From: Flavobacteriales bacterium
GTDB taxonomy: Bacteria; Bacteroidota; Bacteroidia; Flavobacteriales_F; PHOS-HE28
Assembly: GCA_016715995.1 (NCBI GenBank)
Contig: JADJXF010000008.1
Location: 434,001 to 498,000, forward strand
Length of the DNA: 64,000 bases
Direction of reading: 5' to 3'
The translations under genes and the position numbers were made by a program. Below the pieces are notes generated by a model, which saw only the letters and a list, made by a program, of their open reading frames with translations, ran no database searches and was not told the origin of the DNA. Positions within the stretch are counted from its first letter, which is position 1, and each line of letters starts with the position of its first letter. Below are positions 8,801 through 16,196 of the stretch, one piece after another.

Positions 8801-9484
8801 AAACTCGCGCAGAGCGAACGCGAAAGCGCATGGAAGGAGATGGCGCGGCAAGTGGCGCACGAAATCAAGAACCCGCTCACACCCATGAAGCTCGGCATCC
8901 AGCAGTTCCAGCGCAGTTGGAATCCGACCGCTCCCGACGCCAAGGAGCGGCTGGACCGCTTCGCGAAGAGCATGGTGGAGCAGATTGAAACGCTCAACGG
9001 CGTGGCCACCGCCTTCAGCCAGTTCGCGCAAATGCCAGCTGCATCACCCACTAGAATCGACCTCAGCGAGGTTGTACGCGCAGCGGTGGATGTCTTCCAT
9101 GCTTCGCCTGGCATCACAATCACCCATCAAGAGAGCGGCCCTCTACCGGTGGTGGCCGATCGCGAGCACATGTTGCGCGTGCTCAACAACCTACTGAAGA
9201 ACGCTGTACAGGCGATACCGGAGGAGCGCGAGGGACGCATCGTCGTGGTCGCGCGCAGCGATGGCAGCCATGCCATCGTGGAGTTGAGCGACAACGGCAT
9301 GGGCATCGCCGAGGATGTCCGCGAGCGCATTTTCTCACCCAGTTTCACCACCAAGAGCAGCGGCATGGGTCTGGGCCTCGCCATGGTGAAGCGTATGGTG
9401 GAACAGGCGGGTGGAACGGTGCGGTTCGAGAGCCGGGAGGGCGAGGGGGCGCGCTTCCTCGTGGAGCTACCGCTTAGCATGTAA
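5876..9484 (+). CDS. Very large NtrY-like membrane sensor histidine kinase
   Basis: A 1202-residue kinase. A membrane anchor at residues 3-20 and an extracytoplasmic stretch to about 195 are followed by a cluster of several hydrophobic segments (about 205-450), a second soluble region (about 460-690), two further membrane segments (near 700-750 and 900-925) and HAMP (about 925-975). The phosphoacceptor is His995 in A-H-E-I-K-N-P-L-T-P. The ATPase domain shows N-N-L-L-K-N-A-V-Q-A and D-N-G-M-G-I-A, then G-M-G-L-G-L-A. The HisKA region with N-P-L-T-P-M-K-L resembles NtrY kinases. No response regulator is adjacent, so the partner is unknown. It follows atpG by 50 nt. A transcriptional tie to the ATPase is possible but not shown. 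Confidence 0.9.
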   Translation: MLRPLFLLLLGVLCAAGALLIDEPDADDRLRQEAHDLERQIHAAQNLLAEYAGEQARQIAESGAHAWMSEESAALERERQRTGTLVTVLSGDSLLAWSGDLAGISSTNVADRANTAGGSIWLRAEVTIGQLSIAASRPVWLVPAVQNRFLREGFHPSFRTAKGLRVSPSSALGEAVHESDGTLLFRIVWREGAIELGPWLWWRSALLLLGACLLLTALWIGSHRLVLRGQAMTGIALFGVGVVALRWASLSWGPVAPFDRWPLFDPAIYATSTWFPSLGDLLINAALLALTATFLFHAAGRTVRATSAWNAALLISLVLAHAAWITHLSIGLVNDSTIDLDLYHVQGIGAYGAIALAVVGLLFASWCLVAFAAARALVPQFPIRRLLMAAALPVMATIIAHHLAGVRDTLLFLWPLPLIALIFSGRARAFTFLHGVLLLAGLAGTSTHIISKYMGQRERRERVVLAERLAVREDPVLEQLFRESAPAIRRDVMLYRLLTDKAYCDPTDLQTRVRQPYFSGYWERYDLRLFGYAPEGELRCATDQDPPRGFTGDPATFPVGVTDMPDLFIDERVGGEVFYHARIAIMPNDSAPPAQLVVELRPRSLSQGPGFPELLLASTDDLALRTERYVQARYVGGLLMDQRGAVAQPHRWMRPTSEEDWFIADGIDYLAKPVGDKVVMVLGLPHRGALDKATTFSYLFTLFGLLMLLTLAAHAALAGTLPDLGIGTKVRAALVLFAITGLVFFGVGSQRLLSRQFEEREVATTMEKARSVSQELRRRIGDERIDSDAYAGYLQYLLSQLGNAYFTDLTLYAPDGRMLASSRPQMFSSGLLGPRMDHGAFARLSIRGQSAFVHEEAVGSAAFRTAYASLIDSQGALQAYLALPSFADQAQQAEERAQLLVAVVNLFVLLFALSVLLAVFISNWTTRPLDLLKRSLAGVALQGANAPIRYRGKDEVGELVAVYNRKVDELRESAEKLAQSERESAWKEMARQVAHEIKNPLTPMKLGIQQFQRSWNPTAPDAKERLDRFAKSMVEQIETLNGVATAFSQFAQMPAASPTRIDLSEVVRAAVDVFHASPGITITHQESGPLPVVADREHMLRVLNNLLKNAVQAIPEEREGRIVVVARSDGSHAIVELSDNGMGIAEDVRERIFSPSFTTKSSGMGLGLAMVKRMVEQAGGTVRFESREGEGARFLVELPLSM

Positions 9485-9504
9485 GCGTTCCCACATCTCT
9501 TACA

Positions 9505-9556
9505 CAGAGGCGCAGAGAGGTGATGCGAGTATTCCTCTGCGCTCTCTGCGCCTCTG
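9505..9556. repeat. Long hairpin of CTCTGCG-type repeat after the kinase gene
   Basis: Positions 9505-9519 (CAGAGGCGCAGAGAG) are an exact 15-bp inverted match to 9542-9556. The 22-nt loop and right flank hold further CTCTGCG words. No T-run follows, so a classical terminator is unlikely. It resembles the degenerate CTCTGCG repeats that I have seen in spacers of many environmental genomes (general recollection, not checked). Confidence 0.65.
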
Positions 9557-9607
9557 CGTGATGAATTTTCATCCATCCCACTGCGCGAGGATGCAGACGC
9601 CTGCGGA

Positions 9608-9615
9608 TACATTTG
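9608..9615 (+). promoter_or_regulatory. Candidate -7 box just before the crotonase gene
   Basis: TACATTTG fits the Bacteroidota -7 consensus TAnnTTTG exactly and ends only 3 nt before the ATG at 9619. If it is used, the transcript would be leaderless or nearly so. I see no matching -33 TTG at the usual distance. Confidence 0.35.
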
Positions 9616-9618
9616 GCC

Positions 9619-10407
9619 ATGCCGTACACGAACCTCCTGACACAGGACGAAGGCCCCGTCCGCATCCTCACCATCAACCGCCCCGAGCAGCTGAACGCCC
9701 TTAACCGCGCCACTATCGATGAGTTGGACCGCGCGCTGAATGAGGCGGAGGCCGACACGGGCGTACGCGTGCTCATCATCACCGGAAGCGGTGCGAAAGC
9801 CTTCGTGGCCGGCGCTGACATCAAAGAGTTCGCGCACTTCAGCGTGGAAGAGGGCAAGGCCCTGAGCGCCGATGGTCACGACAAGCTCTTCAGCCATGTG
9901 GAACGCTTGAACAAACCCGTGATCGCGGCGGTGAACGGTTTCGCGCTGGGCGGCGGATTGGAACTGGCTATGAGCTGCCACTTCCGCGTGGCCAGCGAGA
10001 CCGCCAAACTCGGCCTGCCCGAAGTGGGCCTGGGTGTGATCCCAGGCTACGGCGGTACACAGCGCCTGGCGCAACTAGTGGGCAAGGGCAAGGCCATGGA
10101 GATGATCCTGCTCGGCAGCTCAGGCATGATCCCCGCCGCAGAGGCCCAACAATGGGGGCTGGTGAACCACGTTGTACCCGCGGACCAGCTCCTTAGTACC
10201 TGTATGGAACTCGCCAGCAAGATCGCGCGCAACAGCCCCACTGCCTTGGGCGGCGCGATCCGCGCAGTGAATGCCGGTTACGAGCCGGGCGCGAACGGCA
10301 TGCAACGCGAAATCGAGGAGTTCGGCAAGTGCTTCGGCACGGCGGACTTCAAGGAGGGGACGAGCGCGTTCTTGGAGAAAAGAAAAGCGGAATTCACAGG
10401 GAATTGA
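9619..10407 (+). CDS. Enoyl-CoA hydratase/isomerase (crotonase) family protein
   Basis: A 262-residue crotonase that likely hydrates a 2-enoyl-CoA (crotonyl-CoA type) in fatty-acid or butanoate metabolism. The oxyanion-hole segment A-G-A-D-I-K-E-F is near residues 56-63. Both catalytic glutamates are present: Glu115 in G-G-G-L-E-L-A-M and Glu135 in G-L-P-E-V-G-L-G, with the family spacing of 20 residues, so hydratase chemistry is favoured over mere isomerisation. The start is the ATG at 9619; a TTG two codons upstream is less likely. It stands alone between two repeat-rich spacers. Confidence 0.92.
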   Translation: MPYTNLLTQDEGPVRILTINRPEQLNALNRATIDELDRALNEAEADTGVRVLIITGSGAKAFVAGADIKEFAHFSVEEGKALSADGHDKLFSHVERLNKPVIAAVNGFALGGGLELAMSCHFRVASETAKLGLPEVGLGVIPGYGGTQRLAQLVGKGKAMEMILLGSSGMIPAAEAQQWGLVNHVVPADQLLSTCMELASKIARNSPTALGGAIRAVNAGYEPGANGMQREIEEFGKCFGTADFKEGTSAFLEKRKAEFTGN

Positions 10408-10440
10408 ATGCATGGCACGCTGATGACGCGGCTTCGCGCA

Positions 10441-10648
10441 GATAAACGCTGATCCGAATCCGGATGGTTGTATTCTCTGCGTCATCATATTCATCTGCGT
10501 TCTCCGCGTTCCATTTAGCGTCCTCCGCATACTCGCCCACGAAACACCGATAAACGCTGATTCGAGCATGCGAAGCGTTGCATTATTTGCGTCATCCTTT
10601 TCATCCGCATTATCTGCGTTCCATTGAGCGCCCTCCGCACCCTCGCCG
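10441..10648. repeat. Imperfect tandem duplication (about 100 bp x2) reaching into the flippase gene
   Basis: Copy A (10441-10539) and copy B (10549-10648) align almost end to end. Both start GATAAACGCTGAT, pass through GCGTCATC and ATCTGCGTT-type words, and end in CCATTnAGCG-yCCTCCGCA-CTCGCC. The end of copy B is the first codons of the flippase gene (start at 10624), so copy A carries a dead image of that gene start (CCATTTAGCG in place of CCATTGAGCG). The inner part is degenerate TCTGCGTT/CTCCGCGTT repeat. Confidence 0.75.
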
Positions 10649-12057
10649 GACAGACGGCTATCTACGGGCTGAGCAGCATCGTTGCGCGCTTCATCAACTT
10701 CCTGCTCACCCCGCTGTACACGAGCAAGGGCGTCTTCCCGCCCGAGGAGTACGGAGTAATCACCGCCTTCTACGCCTGGGCCGCCTTCCTCACCGTGTTG
10801 CTCACCTTCGGCATGGAGACGACTTTCTTCCGCTTCGCCAACCGGAAGGAGCTGGATACGAAGCGTGCGTATGGAACGGCCTTTTATGCTGTGGCCTTTA
10901 TCGCGCTGCCTTTCATTTTCATGAGCGTACTCTTCAACGACGGCATCGCTTCAGCTATGCGCTATCCCGAGCATGGCAATCTGGTTTGGATGCTCGCCCT
11001 TGCATTGGGACTCGATGCCATGACGGCCATCCCCATGGCGCGGCTGCGGCACGAAGGCAGGCCATGGCGCTTCGTGGCGGTGAACATGAGCAACATCGGC
11101 ATTACCGTCGCGCTGAGCCTGTACTTCTTCGCCTACCGCATGCCGCACGATCCCAGCATCAATGTCAGTTATGTGTTCCTGATCAACCTGGTGGCCAGTG
11201 GCGTGAAGTTCCTATTGCTGGTGCCGCAGTGGCCGCGCTTCGCACAGTTCGATCGCGCGTTGCTGAAGCCCATGCGTGCCTTCGCCTGGCCACTGGCCAT
11301 CGCAGGCCTCGCCGGCATGGTGAATGAGACCGCCGACCGCGCCGTGCTGAAATACCTGCTGCCCGCCGACACGGCCGATGCGCAGATCGGCATCTACGGC
11401 GCGTGCTACAAGCTGGCGGTGATCATCACGCTCTTCATCCAGGCCTTCCGCATGGGCGCAGAGCCCTTCTTCTTCAGCCACGCGAAGGAGAAGAACAGCA
11501 AGCAGACGTTCGCGCGCATCATGAACCTCTTCGTGGCGGTGTGCATGGCTGCTTTCCTAACGGTGATGCTCTTCATCGACGTGTTCAAATGGTTCATCCC
11601 CAACCCGGCCTACCACGAAGGCTTGCGCGTGGTGCCTATCCTTATGCTCGCCAACGTCTTCCTCGGCATCTACTACAACCAGAGCGTGTGGTACAAGCTC
11701 ACCGACCGCACCAAGGCCGGCAGCACGATTTCGCTCATCGGTGCAGGCATCACGTTGTTGCTACTTTTCACGCTGGTGCCGCGCTTCGGCTATATGGGTG
11801 CTGCCTGGGCCACGCTCATCTGTTACGTTACCATGGCGGCCATCAGCTACGCATGGGGGCAGAGGCATTACCCCGTTCCGTACAATGTGAGCCGCGTGCT
11901 GCTGTACATGGCGGGGGCGGTGGCGCTTTGGTGGGGAAGCGAGCAGCTGCCCTTTGAAGGAATCCTCGGCTACCTCATCCGCCTGGTTCTATTGTCGGTC
12001 TACGTCATGGCGGTCTGGCTGAAGGAGCGGTCCACGCTGCGACCTTTGAGCGCATGA
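10624..12057 (+). CDS. Flippase-like polysaccharide biosynthesis membrane protein (MOP superfamily)
   Basis: A 477-residue multi-pass protein with a dozen or more hydrophobic segments. It opens with L-A-G-Q-T-A-I-Y-G-L-S-S-I, the usual beginning of Bacteroidota Wzx-like lipid-linked oligosaccharide flippases. The best start is a TTG at 10624; no ATG gives a correct N-terminus. It is thought to move undecaprenyl-linked glycans across the inner membrane. Overlap with dut is 4 nt (ATGA). The NDP-sugar pyrophosphorylase two genes on supports a glycan role. Confidence 0.88.
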   Translation: MSALRTLAGQTAIYGLSSIVARFINFLLTPLYTSKGVFPPEEYGVITAFYAWAAFLTVLLTFGMETTFFRFANRKELDTKRAYGTAFYAVAFIALPFIFMSVLFNDGIASAMRYPEHGNLVWMLALALGLDAMTAIPMARLRHEGRPWRFVAVNMSNIGITVALSLYFFAYRMPHDPSINVSYVFLINLVASGVKFLLLVPQWPRFAQFDRALLKPMRAFAWPLAIAGLAGMVNETADRAVLKYLLPADTADAQIGIYGACYKLAVIITLFIQAFRMGAEPFFFSHAKEKNSKQTFARIMNLFVAVCMAAFLTVMLFIDVFKWFIPNPAYHEGLRVVPILMLANVFLGIYYNQSVWYKLTDRTKAGSTISLIGAGITLLLLFTLVPRFGYMGAAWATLICYVTMAAISYAWGQRHYPVPYNVSRVLLYMAGAVALWWGSEQLPFEGILGYLIRLVLLSVYVMAVWLKERSTLRPLSA

Positions 12058-12512
12058 GCACTTCGGAAATCGAAGCCGGTTCCGTACGCATCGTGAACAA
12101 AGGCAAGCACCCCCTCCCCTCCTACGCAACAGCCCATAGCGCCGGCATGGACCTTCGCGCAGACCTAGACACACCTGTCGTGCTCGCACCCGGCCAGCGC
12201 GCGCTGATTCCCACCGGCCTGTACCTGGAATTGCCCGAAGGCACCGAGGCCCAAGTGCGCCCTCGCAGCGGGTTAGCCTTCAAGCACGGGGTCACCGTGC
12301 TCAACAGCCCCGGCACCATCGATGCCGACTACCGGGGTGAAGTGGGCGTGTTGCTCATCAACCACGGGCAGGAGGCTTTCGAAGTGAAGGATGGCGAACG
12401 CATCGCTCAGCTCGTAATCGCCCGCTACGTCAGGGCCACTTTGCTGGAAAGTGCGGACCTTCGCGGCACTGAACGTGGAGCGGGCGGCTTTGGGCATACC
12501 GGCACCCGCTGA
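12054..12512 (+). CDS. dut: dUTP diphosphatase
   Basis: A 152-residue trimeric dUTPase that hydrolyses dUTP to dUMP and pyrophosphate. All five motifs are visible: A-G-M-D-L-R-A near residue 31, R-P-R-S-G-L-A, G-T-I-D-A-D-Y-R-G-E (with the catalytic Asp), G-E-R-I-A-Q-L-V and the C-terminal P-loop-like G-A-G-G-F-G-H-T-G. The start overlaps the flippase stop. dut next to a flippase and a nucleotidyltransferase is a frequent Bacteroidota arrangement. Confidence 0.96.
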   Translation: MSTSEIEAGSVRIVNKGKHPLPSYATAHSAGMDLRADLDTPVVLAPGQRALIPTGLYLELPEGTEAQVRPRSGLAFKHGVTVLNSPGTIDADYRGEVGVLLINHGQEAFEVKDGERIAQLVIARYVRATLLESADLRGTERGAGGFGHTGTR

Positions 12513-12524
12513 GAAGAGAACGGC

Positions 12525-13532
12525 ATGAAGATCATCGTCCCCATGGCGGGCATGGGCAAGCGGATGCGTCCGCACACGCATACCACCGCCAAGCCCCTGC
12601 TGCCCATCGCGGGCAAGCCCATCGTGCAACGCCTCGTTGAGGACCTGGCCGCGGTGGCCGGCGAACCGGTGGAGGAGGTCGCCTATGTCGTGCACCCCAG
12701 CTTCGGCGTGAAGGTGGAGAACGAACTCGTGGCCATTGCCAAGAGCGTCGGTGCCAAGGGGACCATCCATTACCAGGAAGTGGCGCTCGGCACCGCACAC
12801 GCCATCCTTTGCGCGGAGAAGGCGCTCAGCGGCCGCATCATAGTTGCTTTCGCCGATACCCTCTTCCGCGCGCAACTGAAGCTCGACAAGGATTGCGACG
12901 GCGTGATCTGGGTCAACAAAGTAGAGGACCCCAAGCCCTTTGGCGTGGTGAAGCTCGATAGCGATGGCATCATCACCGAGTTCGTGGAGAAGCCGCAGAC
13001 CTTCGTGAGCGACCTGGCGATCATCGGCATCTACTACTTCGCCGATGGCGAGCACCTGCGCAAGGAGATGCAGTGGCTCATCGATAATGATATCAAGGAC
13101 AAGGGCGAGTACCAGCTCACCAACGCCATGGAGAACATGAAGCGCAAGGGCGCGCGCTTCAAGGCGGGCGCGGTGGATGTGTGGATGGACTGCGGCAACA
13201 AGAACGCCATGGTGGACACCAACACCAAGGTGCTCGGCTACCTGAAGGGCGACAAGTCGCTGGTGAGCGCTAAAGTGAAGACCGAGAACAGCGTGGTGAT
13301 CCCGCCCTGCTTCATCGGCGATGGCGTGACGCTGACGAACTGCGTGGTCGGCCCGAACGTTTCCATCGAAGGCGGCACGGTGATCGCCAACAGCGTAGTG
13401 CGCGATTCGATCCTGCGCGGCGGCGTGCGTGTACGGGACGCGGTGATCGCCAACAGCATGATCGGCGAGCGCGCCTCCGTGACCGGCCATGCCTTGGATC
13501 TGAGCCTGAGCGACGACAGTACCTTCGGCTGA
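12525..13532 (+). CDS. NDP-sugar pyrophosphorylase with left-handed beta-helix tail
   Basis: A 335-residue sugar-1-phosphate nucleotidyltransferase. The N-terminus carries the nucleotide-binding pattern M-A-G-M-G-K-R-M-R-P and K-P-L-L-P-I-A-G-K-P. From about residue 245 the sequence turns into hexapeptide repeats of the left-handed beta-helix type (V-V-I-P-P-C-F-I-G-D-G and following). The substrate cannot be told from the sequence; glucose-1-P or mannose-1-P with dTTP, UTP or GTP are all possible. It is 12 nt after dut. Confidence 0.88.
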   Translation: MKIIVPMAGMGKRMRPHTHTTAKPLLPIAGKPIVQRLVEDLAAVAGEPVEEVAYVVHPSFGVKVENELVAIAKSVGAKGTIHYQEVALGTAHAILCAEKALSGRIIVAFADTLFRAQLKLDKDCDGVIWVNKVEDPKPFGVVKLDSDGIITEFVEKPQTFVSDLAIIGIYYFADGEHLRKEMQWLIDNDIKDKGEYQLTNAMENMKRKGARFKAGAVDVWMDCGNKNAMVDTNTKVLGYLKGDKSLVSAKVKTENSVVIPPCFIGDGVTLTNCVVGPNVSIEGGTVIANSVVRDSILRGGVRVRDAVIANSMIGERASVTGHALDLSLSDDSTFG

Positions 13533-13542
13533 ACAAGCACCC

Positions 13543-15315
13543 ATGATCCTCCGCTTCCGCCTCCTCCCCGGCCTGCTGGCATTGAGCCTGCTCACGGCCT
13601 GCGGAGGCGCGAAGCCCTTGACGAGCGCTGAGCCGCCGGGTGAGCGCGGCGCGCCCTCCGCCGCTGCCAACGACAAGCGCGCGGAAGTGATGCGGCTCTT
13701 CATGGAGGCCACCCAGGCGCGCTTGCAGGGCCAGCTGCCCAAGGCCCTCGGCCTTTACCAGCAATGCCTCAAGGTTGATCCGCTGAACGCCGCGGCGATG
13801 TTCGAGCTGGCCAAGCTCTATCACCAAGGTCAGAACTATGGTTCTGCCGTGAGCTATGCCAAGCAGGCCGTGGCCGCCGACAAGGGCAACATCTGGTACC
13901 GCTTCCTGCTGGCCGATCTCTACCGCCAAGGCAACAAGCCCGATGAGGCCATTGACGTGTACCGGGGCATCCTGGACCAATGGCCGGAGCGCTACGAGGT
14001 TCACCTCGACCTCGCCGCCGCTTATGCATACGGGGGTAAAGCCACTGAGGCCGCCAAGGCCTACGCTGAAGTGGAGAAGCGCTTCGGACTGGGCGAAGAC
14101 CTCGTGCATCACGCGTTCAGCACCTACATGGCCTTGGGGCAATGGGCGGAAGCCGAGAAGCTCATCACACGCGCGATCGCGGCCAGCCCCAGCAGCGCTG
14201 ACTATGTCGCGATGCTCGCTGAGGTATACGACGAGCAGGGCCTGCATGACAAGGCGCTGGCGCAGTACCGCAAGGCGCTGGCGCTCGATCCGTCCAACAG
14301 CATGCTGCGCATCTCCCTGGCAGAGCATTACTACACCACCGGGAAACTCGATGAGGCCTACAACGAGCTTGGCGAAGCCTTCCTCGACCCCGAGGTCGAC
14401 ATCGACGCCAAGATGCAGGTGCTGATCGGTTTCTTCGAGATGACCGAGCATGAGGGCATCAGCCCGGAAGACCGGCCCGATCTGCTCCGCCGCTCGTACG
14501 CGCTCATAGAATCCTTGGAAAGGGCCCACCCAGAGAGCGGCAAGCCCCACACCATCCACGGCGACTTCCTGCTTCGGGATGGGAAGATCTCCGAAGCCCG
14601 CGATGAGTTCCGCAAGGCACTGGCCTTGGAGAAGGACCGCTTCCCCATTCACGCCCAGGTGCTCCAGCTCGATCTTCAGCTTGGAGACCATGAGTCGCTG
14701 GTGAAGGAGGCGGCCTACGCCATCGAGCTCTTCCCCACGGTGCCGGAGCCTTATCTCTACAAAGGCATCGGCCATCGACAGCTGGACCAGCATGAGCTTG
14801 CCATCGAGGCGCTCGTCACCGGCCGCGACCTCGTGGTGGACAACCCGCCCCTCACCGCCCAATTCTGGAGCAGCTTGGGTGAAGCCTATAACGCGTCGAC
14901 GCAATATGCCAAGAGCGATCAGGCCTACGACAAGGCGCTAGCGCTGCAGCCCGACGACCCCACCACGCTGAACAACTACGCCTATTACCTCAGCCTTCGC
15001 GGCGAACAATTGGATAAGGCTGAACGGATGAGCAAACGAAGCAACGAGCTGGCGCCCGGGCAGCCGAGTTATCAGGACACGTATGCTTGGGTGCTCTTCC
15101 GCATGAAGCGCTATGCTGACGCGCGCGCCTGGATGGAGAAGGCCATCGCGGCATCGCCCACACCGGATGGCGAGCTCTTGGAGCATTACGGCGACATCCT
15201 CTTCGAGCTGGGCGAGGCCACCGCCGCATTGGACAATTGGCGGCTCGCCAAGCAACGCGGCGGAGCCAGTGACAGCATCGACCGCAAGATCAACGAAGGG
15301 AGACGCGTGGAATGA
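13543..15315 (+). CDS. TPR-repeat lipoprotein
   Basis: A 590-residue lipoprotein. The signal peptide ends in a lipobox L-T-A-C with the acylated Cys at about residue 20. The rest is tetratricopeptide repeats from about residue 55 to the end (for example Y-Q-Q-C-L-K-V-D-P-L-N-A-A and Y-D-K-A-L-A-L-Q-P-D-D-P), at least ten units. It is probably an envelope scaffold. It overlaps the DUF4292 gene by 4 nt. The order TPR - DUF4292 - LytM is conserved in Bacteroidota as far as I recall, suggesting one envelope-assembly function, which is not defined. Confidence 0.88.
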   Translation: MILRFRLLPGLLALSLLTACGGAKPLTSAEPPGERGAPSAAANDKRAEVMRLFMEATQARLQGQLPKALGLYQQCLKVDPLNAAAMFELAKLYHQGQNYGSAVSYAKQAVAADKGNIWYRFLLADLYRQGNKPDEAIDVYRGILDQWPERYEVHLDLAAAYAYGGKATEAAKAYAEVEKRFGLGEDLVHHAFSTYMALGQWAEAEKLITRAIAASPSSADYVAMLAEVYDEQGLHDKALAQYRKALALDPSNSMLRISLAEHYYTTGKLDEAYNELGEAFLDPEVDIDAKMQVLIGFFEMTEHEGISPEDRPDLLRRSYALIESLERAHPESGKPHTIHGDFLLRDGKISEARDEFRKALALEKDRFPIHAQVLQLDLQLGDHESLVKEAAYAIELFPTVPEPYLYKGIGHRQLDQHELAIEALVTGRDLVVDNPPLTAQFWSSLGEAYNASTQYAKSDQAYDKALALQPDDPTTLNNYAYYLSLRGEQLDKAERMSKRSNELAPGQPSYQDTYAWVLFRMKRYADARAWMEKAIAASPTPDGELLEHYGDILFELGEATAALDNWRLAKQRGGASDSIDRKINEGRRVE

Positions 15316-16196
15316 TGCGCACCCGCATAGCGCTGATGGCCCTGGCGCTACTCGCCACCGCGTGCAAGAACCGCCGCATCAGCATCATCAACAGGGACCT
15401 GCCGCCCCGATCGGCCGAGCGCGTCCTCGAGCAAGCGCTGGACGTGCAACGTCCCGCCCCGCGCTATTATTCCGGTCGAGCGAGCGTGGAGCTGACCCTC
15501 CCGGATCAGAGCCGCAGCTTCAAGGCGCATATCCGCAGCGTGCACGACAGCGCGGCCTGGGTGAGCGTGGTGCCCTTGCTGGGCATCGAAGTGGCACGCC
15601 TGCTCCTGACACCGGACAGCCTGAAGGTGATGGACAAGGTGAGCGACCGGTACTTCGTTGGCGACACGAGTACGGCGCGCAGGAAATTCGGGTTGCCTCC
15701 CGACCTGAAGCTCTTCCAACAGGCGCTGACCGGCGCGGCCATCGGCCTTGACCCGAACGAGAAGTACCGCAGCGACCGGGAGGAGGGCCACTACGTGCTC
15801 ACCAGCCGGGAGAAGCGGCGCTTCGTGCGCGCGGCGGAGGACATCAGCCCCGGCGATACGCTCGCTCGCGACCGCGATATGCGCGAGCGGCGCTTGGAGC
15901 GGACCCTGCGCAGGGCAGAGGAACGCGATGCCACCGTGCAGCGCTACTGGATCGAGCCGGACAGTTTCCGTGTGGCACGCGTGCAGATCGTGGACCTCGC
16001 GCACGACCGCACCGCCGAACTGCGTTATGAGGAGCGCGGCGGGGCCGACATCAACCATCTGCCCACGCGCATCCGCATCACGCTGAGCGAACCGGGCAAG
16101 GTGGCCAGCGCAGTGTTGGAGATGACACGCATCGAGTTGGAAGGCCCTGTGCAGATGAGCTTCCGAATCCCCGAGAAATATGAGCCGATGCCCTGA
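15312..16196 (+). CDS. DUF4292-family lipoprotein
   Basis: A 294-residue lipoprotein with lipobox L-A-T-A-C (Cys near residue 18). The N-terminal half has the beta-rich pattern of a LolA/LolB-like fold (Y-Y-S-G-R-A-S-V, then A-W-V-S-V-V-P-L-L-G-I-E-V-A-R), which is what DUF4292 proteins look like. A charged insertion (about residues 175-205) breaks the middle. It may handle lipid or lipoproteins in the periplasm, but this is inference from the fold. It overlaps both neighbours. Confidence 0.8.
   Translation: MMRTRIALMALALLATACKNRRISIINRDLPPRSAERVLEQALDVQRPAPRYYSGRASVELTLPDQSRSFKAHIRSVHDSAAWVSVVPLLGIEVARLLLTPDSLKVMDKVSDRYFVGDTSTARRKFGLPPDLKLFQQALTGAAIGLDPNEKYRSDREEGHYVLTSREKRRFVRAAEDISPGDTLARDRDMRERRLERTLRRAEERDATVQRYWIEPDSFRVARVQIVDLAHDRTAELRYEERGGADINHLPTRIRITLSEPGKVASAVLEMTRIELEGPVQMSFRIPEKYEPMP

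Noticed and set aside
12273..14904. Two minus-strand frames of about 490 and 530 codons
   Set aside because: They mirror dut, the pyrophosphorylase and the TPR gene in the complementary frame; no family pattern is visible.
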